Assembly (NCBI GenBank): GCA_947683425.1
Contig: CANTUQ010000004.1
Coordinates: 32,813,001 to 32,877,000 of the forward strand
Length of the DNA: 64,000 nucleotides
Origin: Excoecaria cochinchinensis
Lineage: Eukaryota; Streptophyta; Magnoliopsida; Malpighiales; Euphorbiaceae
Direction of reading: 5' to 3'
Shown here: positions 48,194 to 60,053 of the stretch, piece after piece
How positions within the stretch are numbered: position 1 is the first letter of the stretch
Layout of the letters: each line of letters opens with the position of its first letter
Notes under the pieces: generated by a model
What the model saw: the letters and a program-made list of their open reading frames with translations, nothing else
The model's database searches: none
What the model was told of the DNA's origin: nothing
Position numbers and translations under genes: made by a program

Positions 48194-51177
48194 TGTAGAC
48201 ACCGGGTCCTGAGTAAGCCTAGATCGAAGTTACCCAATGATGATAATTGCCTTCACAGGCTTAAAAGGTTAAAAGTGATGATTTTCTCGTCAAATTTGCA
48301 TTTTAGAGTGAAAAATTAGAAAATGATAAAAAAATATTTAAAAAATTAATTTTGAAAAATGGGGGCTTAAAATTATGGTTTTTTTTGTCAATTTAAAATT
48401 TAAAAAATAGAAAAAAAAAATAAAAATAAAATAAAATTTTTTCGGACCGCGAGTGCCGGGCGCGGCAGCGCGCAGGCGCGCTGGCGCCCAGCTCGCAGGC
48501 GCCAGGCGCCCAGCACGCCGACGCCCAGGCGCCCAGCGCGCTGGGCGCGATTTGGCGACGCGCGGCGTCGCCAATGCCGCGCGTCGCTAAAGAGCGACGC
48601 GCAGCGTTGCGCGCTGCGCGCCGCACCGCGCGCATCTGCGCGCGATTCCCGCCCGAGCTTCGCGAGGATTTCGCGCGGAAGCCCGCCTGCTCGCCGCGTG
48701 AGTGCCCGTCGCTCTATAGCGACGGGCGGTGTCCCTTGTGGCGACGGCCTCCTGGCCGTCGGTACAGGGTCTGATACCCTTTTCCTCTTTTTCAGCCTTT
48801 TTTCCGATTTTTTTCACCCAAAAATCCGTTTTTTATCCCATTTTTTTGGGGTTTTTGACTTCAAATTAAATTCCAAAATATTTTTTTAGGTAATTAAATA
48901 ATAAAACTTGATTTTATCATTAAAAATAAAATAATTTTGGGTTAAAATAGGTTTTTTCCTTAATTAAATTAGGGCAACCTATTTTATCCTATAAATAGTT
49001 TATGATGAAATCAAAGTAGCCTCTCTTCTCCTCTCCTCTCCACATTTTTTAGACCTAAAAATTCCAGATTTCTTCTTCTTCTTCCACCAAAAATTCCAGA
49101 TTTTTTCCCCAACCAAAAATCAAAAAGAAAATCAATTGTTTCATTCTTTTTTCAACATAATTTCTTCTAAACATATTTTTTAGAGGAAGTTTTGTTGTTT
49201 GATTTAATTTTTGAGACAAATAGAATAATTATTTGTTCTCAAAATTGTTTTTCTTCTTTTATTTTGGGTTCAATAAAACTTTTTTTCATTGATTTTGTTT
49301 TGAATCTCTTTTTGATAAAAAATTGATTTTGAGACAAATAAAATAATTGTTTGTCATCAAAATCTAATTTTTTATTTGATAAAACTTCAATCATTTTTTT
49401 TTGTTATGAACAAAGTGATTGATTGTTCTTGAAATCATTTTTCTTTATTTTAATCAATAAAAACTTTTCTTTTTTTGATCAAAATCATTTCTTTAGGCAA
49501 AGGTATCAATTCTTTGTTCTTAAAGAATTTTTGATCATTTTTATTTTCATGTTTCTTGGAATAAAATTCCAACATTTTCATAATATTTCACTCTAATATT
49601 GTGAATCATCAAACAAAGAAATCAATCATCACTTTTCCTTCATCAAATCCAATATTCTGAGGGTAAATATTCTTGGCTACATTTCAATTTCTATTTTATT
49701 TAATTCATTCATGTATATTTTATTGTTTTTATTGATCTATTTATTGTTTTAATCTATTCAATTTGTTGTATTGATTTTATATTTGTTCCATTTAATTGTT
49801 TATACATGATATGATTTTTATTCACATAAATATTGATTGTTTATTAATTTTTAACATGTAATTAATTTATTTCACTTTAATTCATCATTATTTTTAACAT
49901 GTAATTAATAAATTCATTTTAATTGATCTTTTTGCCATGAAAATGGTTTATATCATTTGTGAACATATTTAATTAATCATATTGTTTAGTTAATTGTTTT
50001 CATCATTCTTTAATTGTTTTAATCTATTATTCTTTTCTTTATCATTTTATATATTCTTTGATTCATTTATCTTCATCATCATTGTTATCATGTTCATATT
50101 ATCATGTACTAATTAATTAACATGTTTGATTTTATTTTCATCACATCATTCAACCATTTATCACATATAATCCATGTTTCTCATTTTATTTTGGTTTGTT
50201 AATATTTTTGATTCCATCATCATTCTTTTCATATCATCTTATTTTATTTTAATTTGTTATTCATTATTTTGTATGTTTAATTGATTTAATCACTAACATT
50301 ATTTTATTTGTATTTGTTTTTATGTCTAAACTCATTTTTCGCTTGGGCGTTTTTGCGAGCACATCGGGGAGATCCAAAAAAGGCTCGTTTGGTTTATTTA
50401 TTTGCTTTATTTGTAATATTTTATTTAATTTTGCCATATAATTTTTCTTGTAAAATTCTTTATTTAGGCTCGCTAAAAAGAAAATCACAAAAACGTTTCT
50501 ATTAATTAACTTGACATTTTTTCTAAATAAAAGGGGACCAATGTCCTAGTTTTTCATACCCAAATAAATCATCACATCAAAACTGTTTCATAATAAATAT
50601 GCATGCGAGGACCAATGTTCTCACTATCAATGAATGACCCGTTTTATGCATGTATTTCATTTTTATAAATGGGAGTTGTATTCCGCTCCTAGTGTTATTG
50701 TAATTTATTTTGAATGCTTTATTTTGGATTTTGCTTACATTTACCGCTTTTGATATGAATTATTGCGCCTTTAAATTAAAATTGTATTGTGTGGAAAGTT
50801 GATGAAATAATGAATTCAAAACTTAATTATGATATTAATCAAGGTACGAATAAATGAGAAGTCCCGAATCCTGCTCTGGTCTTTGGGCTCAAGAGGCTAG
50901 AGGTTATCCTCCAAGACACCTTCTTGTGTCACGAGACTTAGACGTTAATCCTAGGCCTCATGGCCCAATATGGATAAAATGCGCAAGTCTTAGGCTCTCC
51001 GAGGCGAGAGAAACTTTCCCAATGTTCTATTGGGTGGCGACTCCATGAAACCTCCTTGTTGCCCAACATAGACGCACTTGCGATTTATCGCAAGCTGTTG
51101 ACGGACCCACAATTGCCCCGATCGCCCACGTGCGGGCGGTTCGAGCGGGCGGCCGCGGGGATCCGGCGCGCGTCACA
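48194..51177 (+). repeat. 5' LTR of the Ogre-like element (2984 bp)
   Basis: TGTAGACACCGGG … GCGCGTCACA. TATAAATA at 48990-48997 puts U3 at about 0.8 kb. U3 contains a striking GC island (48443-48772). GAGGGTAAATA at 49658 marks the region shared with the palindromic element at 15819. Confidence 0.9.
48443..48772. promoter_or_regulatory. CpG-rich hairpin island in U3
   Basis: About 330 bp of very high GC in an AT-rich LTR, just upstream of the TATA box. Contains TTGGCGACGC/GCGTCGCCAA (10-bp stem, about 48551-48573), CGTCGCT/AGCGACG (48708-48725) and GACGGCC/GGCCGTC stems, plus repeated GCGCCCAGC words. Open frames on both strands here reflect the lack of stops in GC-rich DNA. Confidence 0.6.
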
Positions 51178-51178
51178 G

Positions 51179-51196
51179 TGGCGACTCCACTGGGGA
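51179..51196 (+). other. primer-binding site, tRNA-Arg type
   Basis: TGGCGACTCCACTGGGGA, 18 nt, one base after the LTR. Ogre-type elements use this tRNA-Arg site (recalled). Confidence 0.8.
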
Positions 51197-52108
51197 CGTA
51201 CTCGAGACTTCAATTCGAAAGTACCTTGATTAAAAATCATAATTGAGTTTTAATTTAAAAATTTTATCTTCTTTCAAAACTGCATTGCATCTCATTAGAG
51301 CCTTAGATCTATGCTAGTTTGGTCCCTCTTTTAGCCCCGGTGCGTTCCCGAAGCGCGACCCCATTTTCACTCAATTTGGGGAAGTGTTAAGGATAATCAC
51401 CAGCCCAAGCCTCGTACCTTAATGGTATATCAAAATGGTGACCCGATCGGTCGTTACGCTCGTGATGAGCTAGACCCGTCGGCAGGGATCATGCTTGGGT
51501 AGCCCTAAAGTAACACCACCCTTTGACCAAAGCTCATGTAATGGCAATAGATACTTCCCTTAGGTGATATGAACCGTAATACTATGCTTGCTATGTGGAT
51601 CATTTTGTATTGGACAAACCCAAATAATCTGATTGGTCACCTAATCAAAGGCTTTCATGCCCCGATAGGCCCATGTCAACTTGTTCGGGCTGCCTAAATA
51701 CATAACGATCATAACCCATGTGCTTGCACATTAGATAAGAGATATTACGATGCCGGTTTTCCACTGAGCACCATACGCATCCATTGGGTTCCCCGCTAAC
51801 CCATGGATCAAGCCCACCTAGGAAAGAGACCGCATTACCTCGTGTGTGGAAGTAATAAGGTTAGAAGGCTCTACTTGCTTGCATGTGATTGTGAATGTTG
51901 CATAGCTCACTATCATGCATTGTATATGTCATTCATGCATCATCCTAACAATCTAATTTTTTCAGCCATCATAGATTCATCTAAGTGGACTAGAGGTTCC
52001 GACGGTCGGCTTATAAGAACAAATCTGCTCTTTGAGTTACCGGAACAAGTGTCTGACTGGGATTCTGAGTCATTCTCATCAATCAGTGAATCCTCTCTTG
52101 AATCATCA

Positions 52109-53515
52109 ATGGCAGAAGAACCTGGAGTTTTGACCACTCAAGACCTAGCTAGGAGGCTAGAGGACTTCGAACGGAGAGTGCTAGACATGATGGGTGCCAT
52201 GGCTGAAAGGATTGCCCATCCACCTGCAGCCCCACAGCCGCCTGCTGCTCTACAGCCACAAGCAGCCCCTCCTCGGGGGCAAGCCGAACCACCTGCTGGT
52301 GGGGAGGCTCCCTTCGTTGGAGCTGCTGCTCGTCAACCCAACAATGAGCACAGAGCTGCTGCACCCATCGAGCCAAGAGGGGAAAGGATTCATAACCCCA
52401 ACGATGATTTCCTGATGGAGGAGGAAGAAGAAGTGGTGCCGATAGTCCACCAAGCTGCAAGGCCCAGAGCACCTAGAGTAGAGGATGAAGCTTTAAGAGG
52501 TATGAGACAACAGATCGAAGCTATCACCCGCATGCTGTCAGCAGGAAAGGGGATCAACCCAGAAGACAGAGATCTGGGGGATGAAGAGCTGCTGCCCCAA
52601 AGATTCAAGATGCCCGAGCTTCCGAAATTTGATGGCACCTCGGACCCATCCGCCCACATCAAGCAGTACACCCTGGTCATGAAAGGCACAGGGCTGAGCA
52701 AGAAGCAGAAGGTGGAATATTTCTGCCTTAGTCTGGTGGGCCCGGCAGTTGACTGGTACCACGGGTTGGATAGGAGGTCCAAAGAGGACTGGGACCTTTT
52801 GACCGAAGAATTCATGAAGTAGTACGACTGCAGCACTAGGATGGAGGTCACCCTAAAAGACCTCGAGCTTCTACAGCAGAAGAATGATGAGTCATTCCAT
52901 GAGTACCTTACAAGATGGAGAAACAGGGTCATGGAGATGAAGAGGAAGCCTGACACTGCAGACCAAATCAGGTTGTTTATCAGAAACTCATGCCCTTACT
53001 TAAGGGACTTGCTCAGTTTTAAGGGGCTCAAGGACTGGGAGTCGCTTAAGGATATCGCTATAGAAGCTGAGGCGGCTTACCTGGCAAAGAAAGCAAGCCA
53101 AAATAACTTTGCTGGGAAAGGCTATGGGAACCAGTCGGGATTCAAATCAGGCGGAGCTAGAGGCAGCAACAGCAGAAACGGTAGGACGGCAGAGGTCTCA
53201 ACTACTGGAGTTGGGCAGGGTCAAAGATACTACTCCAACTTAGGCCGCTCTCTATCCTGGGTACTGGAGAAACTAATGAAAGAAGGCAAGTTGCAACCTT
53301 TGCCACCCAGACCAGCCTTGAGTCAAGGACAGCCAGGACATAGAGGTGATCAGTACTGCGCTTACCACCAGCACACCGGCCATTTGACTGACTATTGCCG
53401 TATTCTGAGAAACAAGATCCAGGATCTCATTGACACCAATCAGATCACAGATCCTGAGAAGAGAGAAAAGAAGAAGAAGGCAGGCTACAACGCAGTCCCT
53501 CCACCACAAACATGA
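52109..53515 (+). pseudogene. gag of the Ogre-like element, one in-frame TAG
   Basis: Frame open from 51803; ATG at 52109 (MAEEPGVLTTQDLARRLEDF) preferred because the upstream part is leader-like. Pro/Ala-rich region, then the Retrotrans_gag core (ELPKFDGTSDPSAHIKQY, FCLSLVGPAVDWYHGL, DLLTEEFMK). In-frame TAG at 52820-52822, after which the same frame continues (DLELLQQKNDESFHEYLTRW) to a zinc-knuckle-like CAYHQHTGHLTDYC and a Lys-rich end at 53515. Length and order are normal for a Tat gag. A CAG-to-TAG change would explain the stop. Confidence 0.88.
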
Positions 53516-54972
53516 TCGTGTCTTGCAGTCCACTAGTGATATTGCTTTTAGATGCTGGAATCTTTTCATTTCTGGAACTTTTTATATTGCAATTTTCTGT
53601 TTGTAATAAAGAGAACAATTTTGCTTATTTGTATGACATTTCTATTGATTTCATTTCGCATGATCATAACACATTTACTTTGGCATTAATTCAAATAATA
53701 TGGCTGCATTTAATCTCGAAACTTTGGGAAATCCCAAAGAAAATCTTGATAGCATCTGATATAACTCCTGAAGAGAAAGAGAGTCAGAGAAAAAATGAAA
53801 ATAAGAGAGAAAAACTAGTTGCAATTAGGGGACTGGATGGAAACTCACTAAGAGCACTAGAACCTTTCTGATTACCCGTCAAAGCGATCCCTGGATAAGA
53901 CGAAACCTAGAAAATGATTTAGGCAACATTTTTTTTTTTGTATAGCTCTCTAAATGACCATTTCCTACCCTTACTTCACAATCGCTTGCTAGCCCATTGA
54001 GCCTTTATACGGGTATGCTGAACGCGTGCCAATTTTATTGTTACACATGTTAAAACTATCCCCTCGTCTAAAATGATTTTGGCTTCCCCTTAGAAGAGTG
54101 GCCGCTCTAAAAAGGATGGATGTACATTTGAACAATTTTTCTTTGGACTATCGAAATTGCCTTGGTAAGGGCGAGTTTACACTTTGGAAAAAAAAGAAAA
54201 AAAAAAAGAAAAAGACCTCAAAACAGTAACCAATTGACTAGTTTCAATAATTACCCTTTTATTGTTATTCTGATCTCAAGGAGCTGAAATGTTACCGAGC
54301 CCAAATTCAAGAATACCTTTGTATATACAACTGAGCTGAGAATGGTTCATCCATCAGTCGAGAAAATATTGCGGCCATTTTTCTCTAGCGACCTGATCCT
54401 CCTTTGACAGCCATCTACCTAAGCCTGACATTGCAACCCAAGTAAGACCTCTTGATTCTTGGTTCAGTCTTATCCAATTAGCGGAGATGACCTTCTAAAG
54501 AGGTTTGGTACGTAAGAAGAGGCTTATGGTGTTTCTTGAGCTTCAAGTGAGAAGCCACGAGTGCGTTCATGCATTCGAGTTAAGTCTCGTCTCCAACATT
54601 GCTTCTAGAATTCGCATTCAAGAAAAAAATTGAGAGAAAATCTTCAATCATAAAACCCGAGAGGGCTGATTGATAACAGGAGTTTTGATGCTTTCAAGAT
54701 CTATCTCGAGATTAGCTAAAGTCTTGTATTTTTTAAAATCAATGCCAAAATAATGATCATGTTTAATGAAATCAAATTGAAACACATGCATTTATGAAAT
54801 GATGTGATCAGAGTATTGTACCCTGTGTGATCAAACTCATGTATCTGCCTACCCTCTGCTACTCTCAGCACGCAAACGCTTCAGCCGATTCATCCTGCTA
54901 TCAAATGAGAAGAATCAAGCTCATGCAACCATGTCCTAAGACTCCCTAAAGATTCTTGCCAACAACTTCAGC

Positions 54973-55005
<33 letters not shown>

Positions 55006-55294
55006 CAAAACAAAAAAAGAGAGCCGTTAGAGTGAAAACCGTAACTGGCGCTCTAAGCAAAAACTAGGCAAAAGGATAGGGTGAAAACCTGAAAACAGGC
55101 AGTCTGTCATTCAAAAAAAAAAAAAAGAAAAAAGAGAAAAGCCGCTGGATTAGGTTGGGTCCATTCCAGGCAAAAAAAAAATAAGGCACAGGGTTATGTG
55201 AAAATCCGCAAAGGACGCATCTCCCGCTAAGAAAAGCTAGTGTGAAAATCCACAAGGGACGCACTACCTTCAAATAATGACTACAGGTACCAGG
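53516..55294 (+). other. non-coding 3' internal region of the Ogre-like element
   Basis: No pol. Ends with reiterated GTGAAAATCC(A/G)CAA modules (55020-55265), usual near the 3' end of Tat/Ogre elements, and an A-rich run at 54979-55004. The expected polypurine tract and LTR start are missing at the junction with 55295. Confidence 0.7.
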
Positions 55295-57018
55295 TGTGAA
55301 TCATCAAACAAAGAAATCAATCATCACTTTTCCTTCATCAAATCCAATATTCTGAGGGTAAATATTCTTGGCTCCATTTCAATTTCTATTTTATTTAATT
55401 CATTCATGTATATTTTATTGTTTTTATTGATCTATTTATTGTTTTAATCTATTCAATTTGTTGTATTGATTTTATATTTGTTCCATTTAATTGTTTATAC
55501 ATGATATGATTTTTATTCACATAAATATTGATTGTTTATTAATTTTTAACATGTAATTAATTTATTTCACTTTAATTCATCATTATTTTTAACATGTAAT
55601 TAATAAATTCATTTTAATTGATCTTTTTGCCATGAAAATGGTTTATATCATTTGTGAACATATTTAATTAATCATATTGTTTAGTTAATTGTTTTCATCA
55701 TTCTTTAATTGTTTTAATCTATTATTCTTTTCTTTATCATTTTATATATTCTTTGATTCATTTATCTTCATCATCATTGTTATCATGTTCATATTGTCAT
55801 GTACTAATTAATTAACATGTTTGATTTTATTTTCATCACATTATTCAACCATTTATCACATATAATCCATGTTTCTCATTTTATTTTGGTTTGTTAATAT
55901 TTTTGATTCCATCATCATTCTTTTCATATCATCTTATTTTATTTTAATTTGTTATTCATTATTTTGTATGTTTAATTGATTTAATCACTAACATTATTTT
56001 ATTTGTATTTGTTTTTATGTCTAAACTCATTTTTCGCTTGGGCGTTTTTGCGAGCACATCGGGGAGATCCAAAAAAGGCTCGTTTGGTTTATTTATTTGC
56101 TTTATTTGTAATATTTTATTTAATTTTGCCATATAATTTTTCTTGTAAAATTCTTTATTTAGGCTCGCTAAAAAGAAAATCACAAAAACGTTTCTATTAA
56201 TTAACTTGACATTTTTTCTAAATAAAAGGGGACCAATGTCCTAGTTTTTCATACCCAAATAAATCATCACATCAAAACTTTTTCATAATAAATATGCATG
56301 CGAGGACCAATGTTCTCACTATCAATGAATGACCCGTTTTATGCATGTATTTCATTTTTATAAATGGGAGTTGTATTCCGCTCCTAGTGTTATTGTAATT
56401 TATTTTGAATGCTTTATTTTGGATTTTGCTTACATTTACCGCTTTTGATATGAATTATTGCGCCTTTAAATTAAAATTGCATTGTGTGGAAAGTTGATGA
56501 AATAATGAATTCAAAACTTAATTATGATATTAATCAAGGTACGAATAAATGAGAAGTCCCGAATCCTGCTCTGGTCTTTGGGCTCAAGAGGCTAGAGGTT
56601 ATCCTCCAAGACACCTTCTTGTGTCACGAGACTTAGACGTTAATCCTAGGCCTCATGGCCCAATATGGATAAAATGCGCAAGTCTTAGGCTCTCCGAGGC
56701 GAGAGAAACTTTCCCAATGTTCTATTGGGTGGCGACTCCATGAAACCTCCTTGTTGCCCAACATAGACGCACTTGCGATTTATCGCAAGCTGTTGACGGA
56801 CCCACAATTGCCCCGATCGCCCACGTGCGGGCGGTTCGAGCGGGCGGCCGCGGGGATCCGGCGCGCGTCACAGTGGCGACTCCACTGGGGATCTCCTTGT
56901 TGCCCAACATAGACGCACTTGCGATTTATCGCAAGCTGTTGACGGACCCACAATTGCCCCGATCGCCCACGTGCGGGCGGTTCGAGCGGGCGGCCGCGGG
57001 GATCCGGCGCGCGTCACA
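55295..57018 (+). repeat. aberrant 3' LTR: truncated LTR, PBS copy, LTR tail
   Basis: 55295-56872 matches 49600-51177 of the 5' LTR; 56874-56891 is the 18-nt primer site; 56893-57018 repeats the last 126 bp of the LTR (51052-51177) and ends at the element boundary. U3 and TATA are absent. Confidence 0.92.
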
Positions 57019-58521
57019 CTATGTATGAATTGTTATATTATTATTGTTTACCTACAAGTATTATTTAGGTTGGAATGCAAAAAATTTTTACTAAACTGTT
57101 TACTGTAGCATGACATTGTGACTTTAGTATTAATGGGATAACTGAGATATTCGGTTACTGTACGTATAGTATATAAGGTTAAGGGTGTTACAAGACTACT
57201 AAGGGCAATATACTTTCGATCAATGTCACTTTCACTTATTTATTTCTTTGTCACATTCATAATATCTCTTATATCACATAACTTTTTCGATATTAACAAT
57301 TTATTTTAAATTGTACATTTTGCATTTACACTTTTCAAACCAACACACATTTATGCATATGACTTTTGTTATTTACTCCCCGTGTAGCATGACACTCACC
57401 TATCATATTTTGTCAGTTATCATTTTTAGTTAATAGTATTTAGTATTTATAATATAATTCAACTGCATTAAGTTTATATCAATAAGGCTACATTATTCGG
57501 TCATAAATAATATTATTGCTTAAGTTCCAATTTGATTTAGTCATTCAATTCCATCATATCTTTAAGAACCTTTACTTAATTATTCCATCAATTTCTTTAA
57601 AACCCAAATACACATAAATACTATACACATTCTTACAAAATACTACCCTTGGTGTATTTAATAAATAAGTTCTTTAATATTTATTTTATTCACTAGTTAC
57701 CAAATTTTTAATTCCAAATTCTTTCTTCTCATAATTTTATGCCATTAAATTCCTTACTTTGTGCTTATATCTATTCATCATCTAATGTGGATTTTATAGA
57801 TACTTTTTAACCCACATCATTTCCCTTCAATTTTCCTACTCTATACACCTTATATTAACCTTAAATTCACCTTAAATTCACCTTAATACAATTAACTCCA
57901 TTTAGCCCATGTTATTCACATTCACACACACATATATATACGCATTAAAATTATGAAATATGCCTCGTTCACACGTACACTTTGGAATGCACACATACAT
58001 GCACAAGTTTTACTTAAACTTAATATACATGTCCCACCTCATTAGAAAAATTTAACAATTTGTGGTTAATTAGCCGGTCTAAATTCTTAGCTAACAGCTA
58101 ACCCTGTCTTATCCTCAGTAATTACATCTTAACTTAACACATGCTTCTTAATTTGGTCCAAATTTTACGAAATAGAGATACATATTTAATTCTATCTTAA
58201 AGCCATTTTAATATTTAAATTCAATTATATTTTGAACCTATACCTATAACTTCTTTGCGTCAAATTATAGTTATAACTAAATTCTTTAAATTCAACAAAT
58301 TGTTTTTCGCTTTAAGAAGAATTCAATTTAAGCAACAAATTATCTTGTTGATTATTCAAAATCTTTTAATCATCATCTAACTACCGTTACTTTATTTTAT
58401 AACTAAAATCCATGAGTTTATCTAACTTGCACAACTCCTGCTCTTTTAAAATTTTCTATTCAACTTATTGCCATAATATATTTCACAAATCTATCCTAAA
58501 GTTTTTATGCTATTTAACCAT

Positions 58522-58557
<36 letters not shown>

Positions 58558-60053
58558 CATCTAATTTAATCCTAATGATAATTTAACTACATGAATAATG
58601 GCTTCAAACATTCACCCATTTTTTAAAACATACTCTAACCAAATTCTAATATAATCACATCACATACCTTCAACCTAATTTAATGAACTATTTTTAATTC
58701 AAACTTTAAATAAATATACTTGGATTTCCCATTTTAACATTCAATTTTCGACCGATTCTTCATGTATTAACAATTACAATATGATTACCTATATATGTAT
58801 ATTATGATACCAATTCATATATTAATATTTAACTATCGTTAAATTATTTATTAATTAATTACTAATCTAGTTTATATGTCAAAATTTAACTATTATAAAA
58901 ATTGTATACAATTTAAATCCTAACTTACAAATTAACCTATATTTCTTCTGCTTTACAAATCCAGTACCACTTTATCAAATGCAAGATACCTTAAAACTTT
59001 CCAATTCTTTTCATTCAACCCGAAATCTGTATATCTTAATTAAATTCCTATTCGGCCAAGCTAATACATGTAACAACACAACCAACAAATCAATAGAACT
59101 AACAAACATATGTTTCACATACTGTAATTTGTAAAATCACACCTTAACAGATTTAATTTATGTAAAAATCACTTGGAAAAGGAAGTTTGGTAGCCAATTA
59201 TAAATTTTCTGCCATTTTAGTCTCCTTCGCCGATCATCAGAGACTCTCCATCGAAAGCACCACTACTGCCGAAAGGGTACTCAAAGTGTCGGGACTGCTT
59301 TTTCGATGCTCATGTGCCCTGACTCCCCACCAATTCGCCGAAATTGACATTGGAAGAATTCAGTGAACCAAACGCCGATCTGTTAATCACCGGCGAGTGA
59401 GGAGGCGGGAGTTCCACTGGACGATTCGCCTCGCCACCAAGAGTCATCCGCCGCCTTGCGTGTCGCCACCAGTCGCCGGAGGTGGCTAGAGGAAGTGAAA
59501 GAAGATTCGACCTTCTCTCTCCAAATTAGGTCTGTCTTCGTGAACGGGAGACTCGATCGGTTGGGCTAGCCAGCGATGCGAAGAGTGGCGGTTCGATCGC
59601 TATCGTCGTCGTTGCCAGTTGCTTGTTTGCTGTGCTCTCTCTCTCTTTTCTCTCCTTTCGGTTTTCTCTCCCTCTCCCTGTACCGTTCTCTTGTCTGTTC
59701 CCCTTCTCAATCTTTTTTCTTCTCTTCTAAAATTATTCCAGATAATTATAAACTTAGGGAATTTTATGTAGTAATGTTATTATTATTTTCCACTCATTTC
59801 TTTCAATTTTTTTTTTCTTTTTTTTGGAAAAATCTAGGACTTTACAGATTTATTTATTATTTACTTACATTTATATATATACATACATTTATTTTATTTG
59901 TGTATTTATTTGATTAAATTTTTTCAAATATTTGATTATGCACCTTTTAAAGAAAATTTTGGACCTTGAGAGTTAAAAATTAGCTTTCGACTAATCTTTT
60001 GACCTACCGAGTCACTATTCCCTACACTGAACTTTTCAAGGCATTACAATACA

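Larger units (their letters stand above)
48194..57018 (+). mobile_element. gag-only Ogre/Tat-like retrotransposon (TR-GAG type), young, with aberrant 3' LTR
   Basis: 5' LTR 48194-51177, tRNA-Arg type primer site, gag with one nonsense codon, 1.8 kb of non-coding DNA, then a 3' LTR that lacks its first 1.4 kb and has an extra LTR tail. Perfect duplication CTATG (48189-48193 and 57019-57023). The shared 1597 bp of the two LTRs differ at about 5 sites (0.3%), so insertion was very recent. No protease, RT, RNase H or integrase: mobilised in trans. Confidence 0.92.
42043..57192 (+). mobile_element. long LTR L5 (about 4.77 kb net), plus orientation, in L6
   Basis: TGTAATGGCCTG … GGGTGTTACA with a perfect AGACT duplication (42038-42042, 57193-57197). 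TATA box TATATAAA at 42738-42745. Non-coding, with tracts of GATAAGATAAGAT-type repeats (44520-44610) and reiterated GGACCTAAATG words (44890-46620). Interrupted by a Copia-like solo LTR (44965-46513) and an Ogre-like element (48194-57018). Confidence 0.85.
37899..60048 (-). mobile_element. long LTR L6 (about 4.7 kb net), minus orientation, heavily nested
   Basis: The low end TGTGACACCCTTATATC and the ATACTATACG block match the reverse complement of the L5 3' end; the high end GGCATTACA matches an L5-type start (TGTAATG…). Flanks ATATA (37894-37898) and ATACA (60049-60053) are a 4/5 duplication. Removing the solo LTR S4 and L5 restores a continuous sequence that can be checked against the related copy at 60990-61050 (CTAGCCA…CCAGAC…ACTACTAAGGGCA). 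Contains the conserved hairpin CTAAGCTTTACGCTTAG (38802-38818) and a (CA)n at 58524-58552. The small ORF at 59576-59917 is low-complexity. Confidence 0.75.

Noticed and set aside
48338..48889. Ala/Arg-rich ORFs on both strands
   Set aside because: Artefact of the GC island in the LTR U3; no start context or conserved domain.
50264..51048. Repeated small ORFs identical at 50264-51048 and 55959-56743
   Set aside because: They are the same LTR sequence in both copies; the identity reflects LTR duplication, not coding constraint.
54979..55004. Long A-run as a retroposed poly(A) tail
   Set aside because: It lies inside the internal region of the Ogre-like element, with no target duplication or gene copy next to it.
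59576..59917. 113-codon Ser/Phe/Leu-rich ORF that looks membrane-like
   Set aside because: It is a pyrimidine-rich leader region of the long LTR L6 read in its antisense direction; low complexity, no family match.
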